From contig CAJMOO010000097.1 of assembly GCA_905215045.1 (NCBI GenBank), positions 1 through 6,939 of the forward strand: DNA of 6,939 bases. The letters are read 5' to 3'. Positions 5,380 through 6,939 of this stretch are shown one piece after another. Source of the stretch: an uncultured bacterium. Lineage in GTDB: Bacteria; Bacillota_A; Clostridia; Lachnospirales; Lachnospiraceae. Numbering within the stretch: position 1 is the first letter of the stretch; each line of letters starts with the position of its first letter. A program made the translations under genes and the position numbers. The notes beneath the pieces are model-generated. The model saw nothing but the letters and a program-made list of their open reading frames with translations. It searched no databases and was not told the origin of the DNA.

Positions 5380-6091
5380 ATTTCATATATTAACACTGTT
5401 TCCAGAGATGGTAATGGATGGACTTAATACAAGTATTATCGGCAGAGCGATTGATGCAGGACTTCTTGAGATCAATGCAGTTAATATCCGTGATTATTCT
5501 ACCAATAAACATATGAAAGTGGATGATTACCCATATGGGGGCGGAGCCGGGCTTGTGATGCAGCCGGAGCCGGTTTATCGTGCATATGAAAATCTTACAA
5601 AAGATATGAAGAAGAAGCCAAGAGTTGTTTATCTGACACCGCAGGGAACAACATTTCATCAGGAGATGGCAAAAGAACTTGCAAAAGAAGAAGAATTAGT
5701 TTTTTTGTGTGGCCACTATGAAGGAATTGATGAGAGAGTCTTAGAAGAGATTGTCACAGATTATGTATCAATCGGTGATTATGTTTTAACAGGTGGGGAG
5801 TTGCCTGCAATGGTGATGATCGATTCAATTTCAAGATTGGTTCCGGGTGTTTTACATAATGATGATTCTGCCGGGGATGAATCTTTTGAAAATGGGTTGC
5901 TTGAATATCCACAATATACAAGACCATCTGTGTTTTTAGATAAAGAGGTACCAGAAGTTCTTTTATCCGGACATCATGAGAATATCCGCAAATGGAGACA
6001 TGAACAGTCAGTCAAACGCACAAAAGAGAGAAGACCAGATCTCTGGGAAGCATATGAGAAGGGGACGGAAGAGAAAGATGGAGACAGGTAA
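5372..6091 (+). CDS. trmD: tRNA (guanine-37-N1)-methyltransferase TrmD
   Basis: TrmD is a cytosolic SPOUT-class enzyme that uses S-adenosylmethionine to make m1G37 in tRNAs with G36, preventing +1 frameshifting. The 239-aa product is full length. Visible hallmarks are FHILTLFPEM (4-13), YPYGGGAGLVM (53-63), the knot segments YLTPQG (87-92), CGHYEGIDERV (113-123) and SIGDYVLTGGELPAM (133-147), then R155, GLLEYPQYTRP (175-185) and GHHENIRKWR (200-209). Where E. coli has catalytic Asp169 in a DSF context, this protein reads GDESF, with E170 next to SF and D169 one residue before. I believe Glu occurs there in other clostridial enzymes, but that needs an alignment. AAAGGA (5359-5364) lies within rimM, 7 nt before the ATG. 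It overlaps both neighbours, 8 bp with rimM and 14 bp with the phosphatase gene. Confidence 0.97.
   Translation: MNRFHILTLFPEMVMDGLNTSIIGRAIDAGLLEINAVNIRDYSTNKHMKVDDYPYGGGAGLVMQPEPVYRAYENLTKDMKKKPRVVYLTPQGTTFHQEMAKELAKEEELVFLCGHYEGIDERVLEEIVTDYVSIGDYVLTGGELPAMVMIDSISRLVPGVLHNDDSAGDESFENGLLEYPQYTRPSVFLDKEVPEVLLSGHHENIRKWRHEQSVKRTKERRPDLWEAYEKGTEEKDGDR
6067..6073 (+). promoter_or_regulatory. Ribosome binding site of the HAD phosphatase gene, inside trmD
   Basis: GGAAGAG lies 4 nt before the ATG at 6078; a purine-rich AAGGGG (6059-6064) sits farther off. The site is modest, so expression probably relies on coupling to trmD translation. An in-frame ATG at 6054 is possible but would add a basic RRGRKRK tail not typical of the family. 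Confidence 0.5.
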
Positions 6092-6911
6092 GATTAAACT
6101 TGTAGCAGCTGATATGGATGGGACTCTTTTAAATCGTGATCGCAAGATCACACAATATACACAGGATGTAATTAAAAAAGCAGCCAGACGAGGCGTTTAT
6201 TTTGTGCCAGCAACAGGAAGAGCGGTGAATGCACTTCCGGAAGAATTAAAGGCAATGGAAGAAGTCCGCTATGGGATTTTTAGTAATGGAGCGACGATTT
6301 ATGATCTGAAGGAGAAAAAAGTCCTCTACAAAAACCAATTTCCAAAAGAAAGAATATTGGAATTATTAGATTGGTTGAAACAATTCGATGCAATGGCAAG
6401 TTTCAGCATGGATGGACAATCTTATGCGCAAAGATCAGATATGGACAATATCGACTATTATGAGTTGGACGAGAATACAAGAAGTGTTGTACAAGGTTCA
6501 AGAAAGATTGTTCCTGATCTGAAGAATCTGCTCAAGAAAGATGGACAGACGGTTGAAAAGATAACTTTGCTTTTTAAGACAATGGAAGAGAGAGAAAGAG
6601 TAAAGAAAGCATTAGGAGAGATCAAAGATATTCAGTTTGCAAGTTCACTGCCCAAGAATGTTGAGATTTCTCAAAAAGGCTGTAACAAAGGAGATGGATT
6701 ATTTCATTTGGCACAGATTCTGGGGATAGACAAAGAAGAAACCATGGCATGTGGTGATGCAGATAATGACCAAGAGATGTTAGAAAATGCCGGATTTGCC
6801 GTTGTTATGGAAAATGGCCTTGATTCCATGAAAGCGATCGCAGACTATATTACAGTTTCTAATCAGGAAAATGGAGTTGCAAAAGCAATGGAGAAATTTG
6901 TATTAAGGTAA
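6078..6911 (+). CDS. Cof-type HAD superfamily phosphatase (HAD-IIB)
   Basis: This 277-aa cytosolic Mg-dependent phosphatase belongs to the Cof/YidA-like HAD-IIB group, which dephosphorylates sugar phosphates, nucleotides or flavin precursors with overlapping specificity. Motif I is DMDGT with nucleophile D12 and acid/base D14. Motif II is T46 in PATGR. Motif III is K204 in CNKGDGL, and motif IV is GDADNDQEML with D227 and D231. The C2 cap domain spans roughly residues 85-190, between motifs II and III. Length is normal for the family. The ATG at 6078 places the nucleophile at residue 12, as usual. The gene overlaps the end of trmD by 14 bp, so it belongs to the rimM-trmD transcript, although no functional link to translation is known. 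The substrate cannot be told from sequence. Confidence 0.9.
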   Translation: METGKIKLVAADMDGTLLNRDRKITQYTQDVIKKAARRGVYFVPATGRAVNALPEELKAMEEVRYGIFSNGATIYDLKEKKVLYKNQFPKERILELLDWLKQFDAMASFSMDGQSYAQRSDMDNIDYYELDENTRSVVQGSRKIVPDLKNLLKKDGQTVEKITLLFKTMEERERVKKALGEIKDIQFASSLPKNVEISQKGCNKGDGLFHLAQILGIDKEETMACGDADNDQEMLENAGFAVVMENGLDSMKAIADYITVSNQENGVAKAMEKFVLR

Positions 6912-6939
6912 AGAATCTTAAAAAATACAAAAAAACACT

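Noticed and set aside
5390..5659. Open frame on the - strand inside trmD
   Set aside because: The frame is short, rich in Ile/Cys/His, without ribosome binding site or homology, opposite conserved TrmD codons.
5976..6077. Upstream extension of the HAD phosphatase deep into trmD
   Set aside because: It would overlap conserved TrmD codons by over 100 bp and push the nucleophile far from its usual position.

Overview
The window reads as an AT-rich chromosomal segment of a low-GC Gram-positive anaerobe, most likely a clostridial Firmicute of the Lachnospiraceae type. The support is strong AGGAGG-like ribosome binding sites, purine-rich coding strands, many ATC/ACA/AGA codons, and the gene families present (a TIGR00733-type OPT transporter, a long-form PqqD-like protein, an M20C dipeptidase). 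The genus cannot be fixed from the sequence alone. All seven genes lie on the + strand.

Region 1 (1-274) is a non-coding leader. Its first ~148 bases are relatively GC-rich and full of inverted repeats, and may be the tail of an element that begins outside the window. After it comes a promoter module for the first gene.

Region 2 (275-4473) is a probable peptide-utilisation operon: an OPT-family oligopeptide transporter, a 16-bp stem-loop, a PqqD-like protein of 112 aa, a 114-aa protein with one membrane segment, and a PepD-type (M20C) aminoacyl-histidine dipeptidase. Gaps after the stem-loop are 29 and 13 bp, so the last three genes are very likely co-transcribed. A simple reading is that OPT imports small peptides and PepD hydrolyses them. 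The two small proteins between them are uncharacterised, and no RiPP precursor or radical-SAM enzyme is visible to explain the PqqD-like one.

Region 3 (4474-4863, 390 bp) has no gene. It holds a 152-bp element bounded by perfect 26-bp inverted repeats (MITE-like and/or a bidirectional terminator), then a second copy of the promoter module seen before OPT, with the same 78-bp spacing from its first block to the -10 box.

Region 4 (4864-6911) is a tightly overlapping operon: rimM (16S rRNA processing/30S maturation), trmD (tRNA m1G37 methyltransferase) and a Cof-type HAD phosphatase. The usual partners rpsP and the KH-domain gene are not upstream and rplS does not directly follow, so the canonical rpsP-rimM-trmD-rplS operon appears rearranged. 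The last 28 bases are A-rich and hold nothing recognisable.

The main points of interest are the promoter module shared by two unrelated operons, the large palindromic element, and the two small proteins between a peptide importer and a peptidase. No CRISPR array, tRNA, rRNA, transposase or known riboswitch was recognised.
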